The notes beneath the pieces were generated by a model. That model had not been told where the DNA came from. It did no database searches and was given only the letters and a program-made list of their open reading frames with translations. Positions 22,032 to 35,584 of a DNA stretch of 64,000 bases are shown here, one piece after another; within the stretch, counting starts at the first letter, position 1, and every line of letters starts with the position of its first letter. Made by a program: the position numbers and the translations under genes. Source of the DNA: Hyalella azteca (lineage: Eukaryota > Arthropoda > Malacostraca > Amphipoda > Hyalellidae); contig NW_025944227.1 of the NCBI RefSeq assembly GCF_000764305.2, forward strand, positions 1-64,000. Direction: 5' to 3'.

Positions 22032-22958
22032 CGCAGCGTTTTCTGAAAATTTAGTTTGAAAGTCATGCTATATGTCCAGGAGTAGTTTAATAATACTTCC
22101 TGACATAATAGTTCTAAAGCAAGTAATCATTGAGATGATGATTTATTAGTGAAAGATGAAAAACAAACAAATTCTAAACTTAAGGGCTAATGATTCTTTG
22201 TTTTCATCTAGGTGGCTGGTGGGACAATTACAATATACAATATAAATTACAATATACATGACAATTACTAGAAAAATACCTATTGAAGGATGCTGAATCT
22301 TCATAAAATTAATATCGATAGTACTTCTTTATAAAATGTATAAGAATAAAGTTAAAGTATAAATTATATTTCAATTTTTTTGTCTCATCACGTTTATGAT
22401 TGAAATATGTTCCATGGTTGACAACTGTAATTGTTGTTAGGCTGAACCAAAAAGGTGGTAAAGATATCATGCTCTCTGTGAGGGTTTAGACTGAATGACA
22501 AACAATTAACAATAATTAATGTCAAAATCTAACAAGGATTAAATAAATAAATTAACAAATATTAATTAATTAGTTGTACAAGTAGATTATAATAATTAAA
22601 ATTAATTTTATATTAATTAATTTTAAAATTTCCACAACAGCAAAAGACCTCATTAGCCAACTTAATATGGTATACAACTTGCATGTATGAAATTGTTAAT
22701 ATTAGGGTAAAAAATTATGAATAAAATAATTACTAGTATTCCAGACATTTTTATATGATGATTGAGGTGGTATCCCAAATGTTTTTAAAGGAAACAATGA
22801 TGAATTTACTCACTGTTTTCTTTGCTTTCATATTCTAGCTTAATTTAGAACTTTTTAAACTACTGACACTGATAAAATTATTAGTAATTTGTTATGAAAT
22901 CTTTTGCTTGCTAAATTGCTGAAGGTCACTGTGGCTTACCAAGGATATAATGGATTAC

Positions 22959-24871
22959 TCAGATACTTTGATGAAGTTTGGCTAGCCTTGCTTCACGCTG
23001 AGCCTTCTTATCTTCTTCTTCCAAAAGCTTAGTGGCCAATTCCTCAACTCGTCTCTTCTTGAATGTCCGATCTAGAAAAATGAGCTCACAATTATTAAAA
23101 GTTTATTTGGTTCAGTCCAAGATGCTACCTATAACAGAGTTCTTAGGCAAAGAAATATCCATGCATTGATTGTAATACATAAAAATCATGAGAAGGTTGA
23201 TGATTTACCATTTGTACTCAATATGTTTACAAGAAAGTTTTGTTTCATTATATAATCTAGATACAAAATTAATTAATTGTTGGTAACACTGCCAAAATAA
23301 ATGCCTTAAATTATTCTGGATAAACATGCCATGGGCTGCTTGCAGATAGTTGTGGAAATCTGATCAGGCTATCAATGCACACTGTAGATCTACTGTATTA
23401 AATTTTCCTTTCCTGAAGTTTTTACTGTATACATTTTGTATACCAAATTGGAAAAGTTTGCACAAGATCTGTCAAAAGTGTGAGTGAATAATTGCTTTTT
23501 CTCATCAAGCATATACACTGTAGGAATCAAGTAGAAAATTTTTCCCATGCATTAATCATCACACAATTTAATTTGCATGCAGATGATGATGTACCTTGGA
23601 TTCAAATTCAAGATTGAGAGAGCCTATGAAATGGTAAATAATTCAAGAATGTTACTACTTACTTACATCAAAGACAAGCAACTCTACTAATCAGAGTGAA
23701 CTAATTGATGAAAATGTATCACTCTAAAACATAACATTTTATATCCTTCTCATTGGTGAATATAAATAGCAATCATGCGCGCTTATTTTTAGCCTCATAT
23801 ATATTATTATTACTGTACATATAGGTAAATGGTCATTTGGAACTGGAAGGCATTTAGAATGTCACCATGCTGTCCATGCAGCATGCAACATGCATTCTTG
23901 GTGATGCCATCACCAAGACAGGTTTATGGGCCAAAAACAATGTCATGATTATTGAAGATTTATTGCTAAAACTATCTAAACCTTCAATATTTTGGCCCAA
24001 AAAAATGTAGGAATGTAGTTAAAGCTAAATTTGCTGACAACATCTCCTGACAACTCATGAATGATAAGCTGCACCAATGTCAATGAACAAAAATACCCAT
24101 AAATCTGGCTGATTTTACCTGTTAATATGGCTTTTTCTCAATTTCTTCAGTGAAAAATAAGGAAAAAGGTCTATATAACTCAATATCTTGAAGAATCACC
24201 TGTGAAATTATCATTTTACTTAGGATTACAGAAAACTTCTGCCCATAGTGGCAATTTGGCAAAGAAGAAAATTTTGTCATCCTACTGCAAGTTTATTTTA
24301 GAGTCCTAAAGTAGACTAGCAAGTAGGCTATCTTGGATACCAGCATTATCATATATATCTATAAGCAATTAATTAAAATATTTAGCAGAATAAGCAGATG
24401 ACATAATTAAATAAAGCAAATAAAAAACTTTAAAAAACCACATTTTCTTAACAGACAAAAAAGAAAAACATTAACTCTTACATTATATTCTACATAACTC
24501 CAATGTTAGGTGGAGTTAATATTTTTCTTTTTTGTCCATAAAGAAAAAGCGATTTTTAAAAGTTTTATAGTTGTTTTATTTCATTGTTTTTAGTTTTGTA
24601 ACTCAGTATTAGACTATTAGTGTATTACTAATAGGCCACCATCTTCAGAGCAGCAAGATTCCTGCTGGATGAATTTTTCCATCTAATTGCTAACAAAAGT
24701 GTAGTAATACTTACAAAAGTTTACTTCTCCGACATGCCATTTGATCATGGTAAATTCCAGTCCAGCCCCTAACGCAAAGTGTAAAGGGAGGAATCTGAAT
24801 GGTCCAAAGAGTGTTTTACCAGGCCAATTGGAGAAAAAATTATATAAGATAGATTTTCTGTACTTTTTCAT
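22959..24871 (-). CDS. UQCC5: Complex III assembly micropeptide UQCC5 (SMIM4, sloth1-like)
   Basis: Two exons, 24871-24715 and 23071-22959, encode 89 residues. MKKYRKSILYNFFSNWPGKT and FGPFRFLPLHFALGAGLEF lead to TMIKWHVGEVNFYRTFKKRR and a charged coiled tail ending AKLHQSI. The pattern PGK..FG.FRFLP.HF.LG...E..MIK..VG match SMIM4/UQCC5, a single-pass inner-membrane complex III assembly factor. The stop TGA (22961-22959) is followed after 19 bases by a good donor (CTTG/gtaagc, exon end 22940), which would splice to the UQCC6 exon at 22042. That leaves about 30 bases between this stop and the next start, a bicistronic layout known for Drosophila sloth1/sloth2. Confidence 0.88.
24290..24420 (+). 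repeat. Dispersed repeat family copy
   Basis: Matches 39840-39990 and 41725-41850 (tatcttggataccagcatt and following) and, inverted, 1690-1835. It lies in the SMIM4 intron. Confidence 0.5.
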
Positions 24872-25279
24872 ACTTTTTGAAACATGATAATTTACTTTTT
24901 GACTAGGCTTAGTTGTGTTTTTTTAAATTAACTTTATGATTAACCTATTCATGTGTCATACCGCGCAACCCGGCTGACGAGTGTAAACATTACGGTGTAA
25001 ACATTCCACGGGGCAAATAACGTTAAGGCCTTTTTTTAGGGTAAGTCGTCTCGCACAACATTTCAAACTCTTATTACACGGTACACCCAACATAAATTAC
25101 ATTTAACTAATATTTTATCGGTAATATGATGAACTAATTTTCATTTTACTAAAGCAAATTGAAAGCTATTGGCAAGAAGTCTTTCCATGATTTTTGATGA
25201 ACATAACAGGAACAATCACACGGATGGCCGAAGGATAGAATATTTCATGGTTGAATTAATAATATTCCAGTAATAATAT

Positions 25280-25950
25280 TCAACCATGGAATATTTGACT
25301 CAATCGACAATTTTACGGACCCGCCTGCGGACTCGCGCAACTGGGCCGCTCATAATTCACTGAATCGACACTTTTGCGGACTCGCCTGCGGACTCAGCTC
25401 AACCGAAGGACTCATAACTCCTACAATACTGAACGGATTTGCTTGAATTTTGGAATATAAGTATTTATTATTGATACGCTGCGGCAGGAATTATTACAGA
25501 TTTTTACATAAATTAGTTTTCAATTAAAATTAATAAACGTATTTACTAATCAACCGAAGGACTCGTAACTTCTATAATACTGAACTGATTTTCTTGAATT
25601 TTGGAATATAAGTAGTTATTATCGATACGCTGCGGCAGGGATTATTTCCGATTTTTACATAAATTAGTTTTCAATTAAAACTAATAAACATATTTTTTAT
25701 GCAACCGTAGGACTCATAACTCCTACAATACTGAACGGATTTGCTCGAATTTTGGAATATGAGTAGTTATTATCGATACGCTGCGGCAGGAATTATTGCA
25801 GATTTTTTCATAAATTAGTTTTTAATTAAAACTAATAAACGTATTTTTTGATCGACCGAAACACTCACAACTCCTTCAATACGTAACGGATCTGCTTGCA
25901 ATTTGGAACATAAGTATTTGCTGTAAATTCGCTAGTTTATGAATAATCAA
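25280..25950 (+). repeat. Tandem satellite of about 150-170 bases
   Basis: Four diverging units each contain aaccgaaggactcataactcc, gaacggatttgcttgaattt, gatacgctgcggcagga and cataaattagttt. The flank 25300-25390 carries twice a ggactcgcctgcggactc motif. A related fragment lies inverted at 36640-36830. It fills most of the 1.8 kb between SMIM4 and ASTE1, where no gene was seen. Confidence 0.85.
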
Positions 25951-26681
25951 AATTAAATAAATATCCAAAATTTTGGATTAAGATGAGAAAACTTGAACAT
26001 TGACCCAATAGTTTCGAAGAAGCGCACGGTGTTCATAAATTGGGTACGTTATATAATGTTAGTTATGTGTGTTTGCCTAGTGTCGAGTTTAAATTGTTAA
26101 ATGGGCCTTGCATGACCGATAATTTCCAATTGTCCGGATGCCGTTAGAAGAATTGTAGGATTATCTCATAGAAATTAGTTCCCTGATCCTGTCTGATCAA
26201 CCACCTAGGCATTGTTCAATATTATATTTTTACATATCCAGGTTTTGAATTTAAAATACTCAATGCTCCATAATGCCATTAAAATGGTTAATATAGTGAT
26301 TTGAAAAAGAAAAATTTTTGTATACCTCTTTATTAAAAATTGACACAATCATAATTATATCAGTTAGGTTAAGAATTGTCGATCGAGTGAATATTTGAGG
26401 GAAAAAAAACAAATTCTGGGGTAACTTTTCTTGTTATTGCGTTCAAAATTTCACATGTGAGGAGCTAGTTTTGCTAGTCTGTGACTGTCTGTCTCTGCAG
26501 AAGCTCTCAGGGCCGCCAACGTTCATCATTGCGTTGTCCTGTGGCTTTAAGTCCACCCTGCGTGGACACCCCGAAAAGAAGAAAAGCTAGTCTGTCTTCG
26601 CTAACGCACTCTGTTGTTATTACGAAATTTGCTTAAAGCATAGTTACAAGTTATTAATCATTTATATCTTGAACTGTAAAG

Positions 26682-29600
26682 ATGGGTGTTAAAGGACTCC
26701 CATCTTTCATACGGGAGCATGCCAGAGCTTCTTTGGTGTCTCATAAGCTGTCTAGGTGAGTGAGTGTAGCTGAATAAGCTGATTAACTTGATATATCTTA
26801 TGTTCAAGCTATAAAAATTGAATACATAGTAATAGTATTTCTATCTGCTTTTGAAGATAAAAAGCTTGATTCATGAGTGCAGCTGTGCAGGGATGACTTG
26901 TGATTTATTTATTCCTGATGAGAAATTACATTATAAATTATATCTCAATCTCATTTACAATCAGAAATTAGTTAGATTACATTTATAGAAATATACTCAT
27001 AAATATATGTCTGGAAATTGTTATATATGTATTTATGTAGACTGTAGTTTTAGTGTAGCCTACCTAGTATAATTACTGTCAACTGAGATTCATTTAAAAA
27101 AATTTCTTCATATTAACAGTTTACAATTTATTAAGGAATTCTGTTCATGAATATTATAAAATTTCATTCTATTTTTGGTCTTTTATTTCCAGGTGCCGAG
27201 TGATCATAGATGGTAAAAATTTGATGTTTCATCTCTTTGGGAAGTGCAGCAAACAGAAGATGGCTTATGGTGGTGATTATGATGAGTTTGCTGCAGAAGT
27301 TGACCTGTTTTTTAACAGGTAATGGTTATTTGCATTCAATGTTATTTGAATTCAAGGCTGAAATAATGCTTTTTTGACATTAGGTTGGCTATGTCATATC
27401 TGTCTTAGTACTACAAAAGACTAACCAAAAATAAAAGTTGGCAAATTAATAATGTATGATTTGATTATGGTTTTCTTATAAACTAAATTTTAAGTTTTTC
27501 TGTAATAATATTATGAAAAGCTTAAAATTGCACATTAATTTTTTATCAATCAATATTATTAATTATACAATCAATTCCCTGAATTAAAATTTATAGAACT
27601 AACTCCAAGTTTGCATCACTTGACATCAAGTCTGGAGATATGTACCTATTTTGGGCCAAGGTGTATGAAGGTTTGTTTTTCATAATAAAACCAGTCAATT
27701 ATAAATTTTGACAATATCATCCTGCAATGATAACTTATTCCCTACAATTTATCTCCAGGAATCATAATTTATATTTCCTCTTACACTGTGGAAGGAATAT
27801 GCTTCAAGTCAGTTCCTGTGTGCTGTCGCCTAATAATCAATGGTTTCTTTGCATGTTATATAATGTTTTCTTTGCAGTCAATAATATTTCTGCATTTAAT
27901 TTAAATATTTAATATTGTTTTAATTTAATTAATATTAATAAATAATATTAACAATAAATATTTAATATTGCAGTCAATAATATTTCTGCAAAGAAAAAAT
28001 GTTTTCTTTGCAGTCTGCTTCGATGTGGCATTGAGTCTTGTGTCCTTCTTGATGGTGGTGTGGCAATGAAACTTGCCTCGGTCAAGTGGGCAGTGCATCT
28101 ACTCAAGTCTGGCATCAAAACATGTGCTGAAGCCATGCCTGGCAATTGTAAAGATTTGGTAAGGCTTGGCAGACTTAGTTTTTTTTATAATTTTTGTTTC
28201 AGGTAAATGTGTGTTGATTTGGTGAAGCATGGGTAATGTTTTCTTTGAACTTGAGTACGAACCAAAAGGTCGTTTTGCCTGGTAAGGCATCTTCCTCCAT
28301 CATTGCGGTGGAATAGACTTTTAACCTACCCAACTTTCCAGTATAAGATGAATTCTTAGGCTGAAATTTGTGTAAGTAAAAGAATTGCCATGTTGGCAAA
28401 CTTAATTGTGATATTAGAAACATGAGAGAGAACGAGTGGTGCATTTTAGATTATTGTGAGCCTTTTTTGTACATTGGGATCCAATGAAAATTTGTTTTAA
28501 TTTGTTGTTAAATAATGAATTTTAACTGCACACTTGCACTACATTCTGCCGCAGTATTGTTCCATACACGTCTTTGATTTAGATTACTTGGTACATTAAG
28601 AAGTATATTTGAATTTTTATCACTTGACTTTCAACATGTAAACTGGAAGAAAGAAAGCTACCCTCTAACATTCATGTACAGAATTTAAGGAAATGCTAAT
28701 CAAACAAAGATATTCACTTAAGTTGACAAGACTAGGAAACCCTGATCATGACATGTATTGTATGTGTCAATCTTATAGACTTGTATATATCTTTGGATTA
28801 CAATCAATTAGGTACATGAGTAGTAACAAATTATTTAGATTTTTATATTACTGGCTTCAGTAAGCCTCATGGGTTGCAAAGCCATAAACTAATAAAACCA
28901 AAATCGTTAACACCACAAAGAATCGATTTCATAAACTTCTTCCTGTCTGTCAAATCTCTGCTAATTTTGGATCATGATGGGGCAAATAAGAAAGTGAAAG
29001 GACCAAGTGTCTGGCTTACTTGGCGAGAGATTGCTTGCTAAAAAGGAGCAACCAATCTTGGGCTCTGCCGACCATCTGGCCCACTCAGATGTTGCCTGCA
29101 ATGATTGCGAAAAAACTGAATAGCAAGAAATATGATTAGATGAATATAAAGTATAGATTGGTTTTACATGAGCAACCAATTTCAATACTCTTATGGATGG
29201 TAAGGCCAATAAGTGTAGATTCAGGATAACAGGCTTTGACCCTTAGAAGTCTCCAAATTGAATTGGCCAAAGGCCAGGAAACAAGTTGCCAACTATTTCC
29301 CATACCTCAAACAGCTGGTAGTTTCAAAGTGTAGTCTGGCCCTCAAGATAGTTGACTGATAGGAACCAACCCCGCCAAACCGTCAACCGTCCCATAAAAG
29401 CGCGTGTGGCAGGTGGAGTACAGGTTGAGCAGTAGCCAAGCATAAATTGTGCTTTGGGCCAGGTCAGTAAAGAGTCTCATGTTGGAAGATTAAAGAGGGT
29501 GCAAGCAGGCCATTCGGCTTTCCTCCTAAGATGAAAAATTACAGAAAATGTGGAAAAAACTGGCCACGCAAGAACTTTGATTGATTTGAACAAAATAATT

Positions 29601-32600
29601 AAAATCTTGAAATATCAGTGCCATAATGTAAAATTGTGCAAGCAGTTTCATACCTACTAGCGGTACCTTATTAGGCTAATGAATACAAGACACGACAATG
29701 ATTGCCACTCTTTATTTCCTTATATTCATTTGATGCTTTCCTAGCAGTTGTGACGTGCACCAAGTGCCTGATGATAGTAGTTACATAATTGAATGACTCA
29801 TGTAGCTTAAGCTGCTGTCAGTGTTGCCTCCATTTCCATATTTTTCCTGATTGCAGGTGTATCCTCCACTCCTGCGTCAGTTGTTCATCACGAGAGTGCG
29901 TAGTCATGGAATCACCATCTTGCAGTCAGACTCTTCTGCTGATAATGACATCATCACTTTGTGCAATGCTTTCAGTCTTCCCGTGCTCAGCGGGGACTCG
30001 GATTTTTGTGTGCACGGACTAGCATATGTAGACCTGAGGAAACTTCAGTACAACAAGCCTATTGCTGATGAAGAAAATCCCGATCAGTTTTATCTCAATT
30101 GCTGCATTTTTGATAAACTTAAATTTTGTGATGTAAGTAATTTGAGTTAAAATAAGTAAACATACATATATGGAAGAAATTCATTTTTCTGTTCCTAGTG
30201 TAATGGTTTCTATGAATGAAGCTGAATATGCTTCTATAATGATATGATATTTCAGTGTTGAAAATTAAATACCGATGTTTACTGTGCAATTTTTTTGTCT
30301 ATTCACAATAAACAAAAGTGTTTTAGGAGAATATATTAAAAGAATTCCGTGAATTTTTTAGAAATCATTTGAAGCAATTGATTGATTTTATACATTTTGT
30401 TCAGGTGATGGATATTCATCCTGACCACATCACGCTTCTGGCAACGCTTGGCATGCGTCCATCGCTCACGCGGTTCAAGTTGTCCCAGTTTGTCTACAAT
30501 ATCTCAAGGGGTGTAAAACGAGACCATTCTGTGAATACAAGGTATGAACTAGAAGCTTTGAGACCCACTACTCGTCCTAGTCTGTCTAAAATATCTCAAG
30601 AGGTGTAGAGCGAGACCATTGTCAGAGCAAGGTATGCTCTAGTAAACTTGAGACTTGATAGATACTCAAGTTTGTCTACAATATCTCATGGGGTATAAAT
30701 TGGGAAAGTGATATCACTTTGTGAGCATTAGGTATGAAGTAGAAGCCTTGAGATTCACTATCACGAATGACGGGCCAATGCATGTTGATAAATGCTTTTA
30801 TCTAACCTAGAAATTGTGTGATGTTCATAATTTGATGACCCAATTTTTTAAAACGTCTTTGAAGAATCCCGTGTAAGTAGGCAGGTTGAAGTTTTGAGGA
30901 TTCAAAGCAAGAGGATTTAAAAGCAACTTTTATGGTTAAAAGTTTCTAATATATAGGATTATTATTAAATTTTCTCCATTCCTAACTGCAGCACGCGGAA
31001 CATGATGGCGGTGAGACACTGGCTGTCTCTTAACAAGGATAAAACCGTGCCGCAAATAATTGAAATGGTTAGTACGTCTCATAAGAGAAGTGTCTTCTTT
31101 ATAAAGTGACTTGGGAATATTTTTTTTAAGTTTTGATACTCAATTTAAGATTTTTCTACTTTATAAAATGACTTGGGAATTTTTTTTAAGTTTTGATACT
31201 TAATTTAAGATTTTTCTTCTTTATAAAATGACTTGAGATTTTTTTTCAAGTTTTGATACTTAATTTAAGATTCTTAACCATTAAGTAACAACTTTGCTGA
31301 TAAAATCCACTCAAGCTCTGTAGCATATTTCTGCTGCATTCTTAGACTTGCTCTATAGAAACAAATTTTACTTGTTTCTCTGTGACGATAAAGTGATACG
31401 AGTTCAATCAGACAAGCTTTCATAATGAATGCAAAAATCTTTAATGACCAAATTTCTGCATAACACTGCTTCTCTTGCAACACTGTTTCTCTTGTAACAC
31501 TGCTTCTCTTGCAACACTGCTTCTCTTGCAACACTGCTTCTCTTGTAAAACTGCTTCTCTTGTAACACTGCTTCTCTTGTAAAACTGCTTCTCTTGTAAA
31601 ACTGCTTCTCTTGTAACACTGCTTCTCTTGCAACACTGCTTCTCTTGTAAAACTGCTTCTCTTGTAACACTGCTTCTCTTGCAAAACTGCTTCTCTTGCA
31701 ACACTGCTTCTCTTGTAACACTGCTTCTCTCGTAACACTTTTTAGTTCCTCATGTCTGTTTCGTCACCACTCATTTCGCTCCACTTTCTGTCAACCCATT
31801 AAGTTTATACCTTCCATCTTCTAACTTCTATTTGTTCTCATATTAGTTCTATTTAAGTTTCTTTTAACATCATTTTTTTTCATTTATATCACCTCTCATA
31901 TCCATTTTTTCTCCATACATTATGCTTTCTTTATTCACATAGTTCATTCATCGCCTGCCTACTCTCTTCTCGCTTTTCCTTTGTAATGCATCCACGTTAC
32001 CTCAGGTAATAGACCTGCTGCCGCAGTATCAAGAGATGCGCCACAGTCTGCGTACTGCCCTCCAGCGCATCCTGCTAGTGTCTGTCACGTCGTCCTATCT
32101 CATGCCGTGGTTCACCAGTGGTCCAGAAGACCTTCCATGTGGACACGCTGCCTACACATCATCATGTACTCCAGATAGTGACAATCTCACCACTCCGGAA
32201 CTCATTGATCAAATCAAAAGAAAGAAAAAGAAGTTTTCAGCGTACACTGTTTTCCAGGCGTCGTTTCTAGGAGAATTTAAAAGGCGTGACCAAAGCTGCC
32301 CACATGCTGAGACTGCTGCTACTTTTGCAGGTGGTCTGCCTCTACCTCGATGGCTAGTCATAAGTATAAGACTGTGCCTTCTAGATTTCGATGCTGCTGA
32401 AATACTTGTGAAGAAGACGTTATTCTCCTTGCCAATGGTTGAGTCCGTAACCCGAGAATCTGCCTGCTCAATTGCTGTGCCGATCGTCAAAACTATGATT
32501 GCCATTAGTGATAAAACTTATTTTGAGTATGAGAAAGAGTACTTAGAGGAACAACTTAGATTCTTAGAAGGGACTCCTGGAGAGGAAAGTGCAGACTTGG

Positions 32601-35584
32601 CTGAAATGCTTCGTTGCAATCTAACTGAACGTAAACTTAACTATTTTGCCTACAAGAAAAACATTTGGAAGCTCCGTCGAAATATTGCAACCAAGAACAA
32701 AGAGTTGAAACCCGTTGCTTCGTGTTCAACATCAGTTTCTCAGCTGGCACAACGAATTGAAGAGTTGAAAATACAGCGTGAAGGGACGCCCAGTGAAAAG
32801 TTACTGTGCAACAATTCGCCTGAAATCAAAGTCAAAAAGGGACGACTTTCCAAAGACTCATCTAGGGATGAAACAGGACCAATGTCAGCTATTGATACTA
32901 GCCACATATCTCCGCCTGTGTCATCCTGTTCTCTGCCAGAGGAACAAGCGGTTCCGGATGTTGTTTCAAGTATCAACGAAAATATTTCTTCATTTGATAT
33001 TACTTCAGATGAAAGTAGTTCACTTCCTGTGGAATGCAACAAAGATGAAGGCTCTCATTCTTCTGTTTCAGAGATTCTAAACTCATCTCTCACATCTTTC
33101 AAATCAATCGACATTGGCGACGAACTTGTTAATACTTCAAATTTTGATGCCGTAAAGTCACCTGACTTGAGGAATGTAACCTCGGAGTTTGAAGGAGAAC
33201 TAAGCAAGAGAAGAGATAGTGACAGTGATTGTTCTTTTTACTCGGCAGTACAGGAAGACATTCAGCACAACATTGATATTGACGCGTGCAACAATCTAAC
33301 CCAGAACTTACATGCATCTGACGATCCATCATTTTTTGCAGAACCAGGATCAGATTTTGACTTCTCCTATTTTGAAAGCAATTTACAGGATGCCCCTTTA
33401 AGTGAGTTAATGGATACCCGCTATGACATCGACGATGAAAGCGAGCTTCAAGAGAAGATTTCCGCCACCGCTGATGACAACCTCTTGACGTCATTGCGAA
33501 TTTCAACTATCGAATTTGGGACTTCCGTAATCTACGATGGCATCCCTGACACCGACTCTGATGATGACGATGTCTTGATAGAAGATGATGAAGATCCTTC
33601 TATTGTGTACAAACCTGTGATTAATGATCACACATCGACTGCTAATGAAAATTTCTTGAATATGGAAACATCTGCGATTAATGGTGTCCAGAAAGAGAAT
33701 GAAGATACCTCTGTTGTGGATGAAAGTACATTCCACGATGATCCAGAAGAGGACAGCGTCGAAGCTGAGATTGTGGACCGTGAAGAAATGCTTCAATTAT
33801 TGCAAGAAATCCAAGAGCTTGAAAATTTTAATACTTGTGAAAATTCTGAAGAAATTTTAAATCCCTCTGACATTACAACTGGCGTTGAAGAACTGAACCC
33901 TATTCATCACAATACGTCAGGCAATTCTCCTTCTAGACTGGCTTTTGGTCATTCAATACCTTCTGATGCAGTTGTTTCTGCCGCAAATATCGCTTCCTCT
34001 AGACTTTCTCAGTTGCAAAAGGATAACCTAATTACGGCATCTTCTGTTGTCTCTGAAGTTACTCCTAAACACGAAGGCACGAGTTCACCAGCTAAGAAAC
34101 GTCCAAGTATTCAGTCTATGTCCAAGGCTGAGAATGACACAAACGAGAATGATGCCTTTTCAAGTGATTCTGATTTCATTGTGATGTATACTACTAAAGA
34201 CGGATTTACACTGCGGCTGAAGAAAAAGCTGTCTTCTCCTCTTGAAATGAAATATCGAGACCTTTTCGAAGGGACTCTGAAAAAGTACAGAAGACATATC
34301 GATAAAGTTGAACAGTACGAGAAAGAGGATAAACTTGTTGATGGATATAGAGAGCGCATTTTAGAAAAGATGACAAATTACTTACGCAAGAAGATGCTAC
34401 CCATTCTGGAAAAGGAAGCAAATGACAACATGGAATCGGTCTTGAGTGTCCGGCTTGATGGTGATTATGAGAACGCTATGCTATATTCTAGTAATGCAAC
34501 TTCAGATCTTCTGCCTTACATCAAACGATCGCTGTCTTTCTTTTGCCGGAAATCTACAATGAAATCTGTGCAAGTCATGAGATTACAGAACGAGAACAGT
34601 TTGTCACAAGTGCCGTCCATATTGTCGCTTCATTTGAAGTGTAACGCTGAACGCAAAGAAATGTTCTGTGAATTCATAAACATGAACTTCAACCACGTCA
34701 AGCGCCTGCCTAATGATATTCAGTTTGTCATTATATGCGTGTGCTATTGGCACAAAAATAGCCGTCAAGCTGTGACGCACTTTCATCTGTATGCGATATT
34801 GCTAAGCCTAGTGATGTTCTTCTTCGTTGAACAGAAGATAGGCAGGATTAGATGGGATGAAAAATTGAAAGAGATGGTAAGAGTTGAGTCGAAGAAAACT
34901 AACAAAGCTGCCAAGCTTATTGCAAATGCTAAAGACTACATGAAGAACATCTGCTACATAGCATCGCATTTAGATACTTATTCCTGTGCTGTGGCGGCTG
35001 CTGGCTTAGCACGATACCATCAAATCGATCCTGCAGTAGATGCCAAGAGCTTTCAAAGACACTTCATCCACTGCATGTCAGAGTTTCAGTGCTGCTACGG
35101 CACTTTGGCGAGTCTCAACGGTTTATTGGGCAGTCCTTTTTCAGTGCCTACAATGGATCGCGTTTTGAACAACACTTTCGCCTACAATGCATTTCGCGAT
35201 TTAACTTCCTGCAAGGACCCTGGCGTTGTGCTCGCTGAACGTCTTGGTCCTGGAAAACAAATGACGTACGCGTTGGATGCTCTTCACTCTTGTGTTGCAG
35301 ACATCATTCTTATGCCCAACGTCCTCAATCTGTTTCCGAAGATCGTCAAGTCGGTTGACTCAAGAGGCAAAAAAGTGTCGCAGCTAGTCAATAATGTGGA
35401 TCTACAGACAAAATTACGAAAGGAGCAGATGCGTTTAAAAGAAAGAAATGAACTTTCTGCTATTGATGCTCTCGTCAAGGAGTTCGATTTGATGGACTCG
35501 AAGAAAACTCCTCTCGTACCTACAAAAGAAAATTCACGAGCCAGAAAACTACCCAAACAGTCGCTCAACAAGCGCAGAAAATAA
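26682..35584 (+). CDS. ASTE1: Asteroid homologue ASTE1, XPG-like nuclease with giant acidic insertion
   Basis: Exons 26682-26755, 27193-27318, 28014-28158, 29857-30132, 30405-30541, 30992-31067 and 32006-35584 join in phase to 1470 codons. The XPG-N part is MGVKGLPSFIREH with Asp in VIIDGKNLMFHLFG; the XPG-I part is ADNDIITLCNAFSLPVLSGD followed by SDFCVHG with clustered acidic metal ligands. ASTE1 relatives are structure-specific nucleases linked to DNA end processing, and Drosophila asteroid affects EGF receptor signalling. The human protein has about 680 residues. Here the 3.58 kb last exon adds hundreds of residues rich in D, E and S (for example TDSDDDDVLIEDDEDPS) before a C-terminal domain (LPYIKRSLSFFCRK, LASLNGLLGSPFS) and a basic tail ending SLNKRRK, possibly nuclear-localising. 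AATAAA overlaps the stop codon. Confidence 0.88.
27860..28013 (+). repeat. Partial duplication of ASTE1 exon 3 acceptor region
   Basis: tgttttctttgcag followed by tcaataatatttctgca occurs at about 27864, and tgttttctttgcag again ends at the true acceptor 28013. The phrase cagtcaataatatttctgca occurs a second time at 27971. Two extra acceptor-like sites result. Confidence 0.6.
28159..29856. other. ASTE1 intron 3, no gene recognised
   Basis: A 1.7 kb intron. The short open frames on either strand have no recognisable similarity, and no terminal repeats of transposons were found. Confidence 0.5.
30500..30740 (+). repeat. Tandem copies of ASTE1 exon 5 end plus donor
   Basis: The exon 5 end (tttgtctacaatatctcaag, cgagaccattctgtgaatac, donor gtatga at 30542) is followed by two diverged copies with donors gtatgctc at 30632 and gtatgaag at 30732. 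The first copy would read through tag in the frame of the exon. Confidence 0.85.
31090..31270 (+). repeat. Three-unit repeat in ASTE1 intron 6
   Basis: Three units of about 63 bases, ctttataaagtgacttggga with ttaagttttgatacttaatt, begin shortly after the exon 6 donor (31068). Confidence 0.8.
31452..31738. repeat. CTGCTTCTCTTGYAACA minisatellite
   Basis: About 17 units of 16-17 bases lie in ASTE1 intron 6, with pyrimidine-rich sequence on the + strand. The minus-strand open frames of the AREAVLQEKQCYKRSS type are repeat translations. Confidence 0.9.

Noticed and set aside
31274..31738. Minus-strand frames rich in QEKQCYKRSS
   Set aside because: The 16-17-base minisatellite in an ASTE1 intron; all three frames are open and there is no independent evidence of coding.
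32209..35571. Long antisense frames within ASTE1
   Set aside because: They lie opposite a 3.58 kb in-phase coding exon of a recognised family and have no similarity of their own.
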